From: an uncultured Eubacterium sp.
Lineage (GTDB): Bacteria; Bacillota_A; Clostridia; Lachnospirales; Lachnospiraceae
Direction: 5' to 3'
DNA length: 12,712 nt
Assembly: GCA_948759685.1 (NCBI GenBank)
Contig: CAQBGY010000070.1
Span: 1 to 12,712, forward strand
A model generated the notes under the pieces. The model did not search any database. It worked only from the letters and a program-made list of their open reading frames with translations, and was not told the origin of the DNA. A program made the position numbers and the translations under genes. Positions 12,626 through 12,712 of this stretch are shown here, in pieces. The first letter of the stretch is position 1; each line of letters starts with the position of its first letter.

Positions 12626-12712
12626 ATATTTTCATCAGGTATTACCTGAAATATAAGTGTATTGTACACTCAAAACCACATACTGAAATCTCTTACATCC
12701 AGAGGATAACTC
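12626..12712. other. Right-edge leader of the second tRNA cluster
   Basis: The edge holds two short inverted repeats, TCAGGTA/TACCTGA (12635-12649) and AGTGTA/TACACT (12656-12670). On the minus strand TACAAT (12661-12666) has ATTTCA 17 bases upstream, a poor promoter candidate. The transcript may instead begin beyond the edge, for example in an rRNA operon, but no rRNA sequence is recognisable here. Confidence 0.4.

Noticed and set aside
12408..12635. 75-codon minus-strand frame
   Set aside because: It spans the Thr, Glu and Asn tRNAs in the sense direction, and strings such as GSSPTR and GSIPVG are translated T-arms. It has no ribosome site.
12626..12712. End of an rRNA operon at the right edge
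   Set aside because: tRNA clusters of this order often follow 5S rRNA, but no 5S or 23S sequence is recognisable in these 87 bases.

Overview
The window looks like chromosomal DNA from a low-GC, Gram-positive, spore-forming Clostridia, most plausibly a Lachnospiraceae gut or rumen bacterium. The grounds are A/T-rich spacers, purine-rich Shine-Dalgarno sites (AGGAGG type), tRNA genes without encoded CCA, a secreted GH81 glucanase with MucBP-like and InlB-type repeats, a GH25 muramidase with FN3-like domains, and one perfect sporulation (sigma-G) promoter. This assignment rests on gene style, not on a marker gene. Every gene I can support lies on the minus strand, so transcription runs from right to left.

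Right to left: (1) 12554-12625 down to 12043-12126 is a six-tRNA cluster, transcribed Asn-Glu-Thr-Met/Ile2-Val-Leu and closed by a strong terminator at 12011-12041. (2) 10595-11923 is a membrane-anchored or secreted GH25 lysozyme-like muramidase with two FN3-like domains. (3) 10409-10482 is a lone tRNA-Arg(ACG) with its own consensus promoter and terminator. (4) 10133-10303 is a 56-codon gene for a Ser/Asn/Thr/Lys-rich protein containing five exact NSTSK repeats. It has a perfect Shine-Dalgarno site, a perfect-consensus sigma-G promoter and its own terminator. (5) 9687-9971 is a single-domain rhodanese. (6) 9575 down to 6693 is a two-gene operon, a THUMP-domain rRNA methyltransferase followed with zero spacing by a membrane-anchored papain-like protease. 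(7) 6623 down to 5542 is a two-gene operon with its own promoter: the house-cleaning NTP pyrophosphatase rdgB and a YfcE/MJ0936-type phosphoesterase. (8) 5375 down to 960 is a very large secreted GH81 endo-beta-1,3-glucanase. Its leader holds a promoter, then an intrinsic terminator, then a 12-bp LacI-family-type operator. (9) 698-772 down to 237-309 is a second six-tRNA cluster, Pro-Gly-Arg-His-Gln-Lys, with a consensus promoter, an A-tract UP element and a terminator.

Most of the window is housekeeping (13 tRNAs, rRNA modification, nucleotide-pool cleaning) interleaved with secreted or cell-surface enzymes (GH81, GH25, papain-like protease). The items most worth following are the small NSTSK-repeat protein under an apparent forespore promoter, the attenuator-like leader of the GH81 gene, the extremely basic FN3-like tail of that glucanase, and the short inverted repeats that occupy most long tRNA spacers. 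I saw no CRISPR array, insertion sequence, prophage gene or replication origin.
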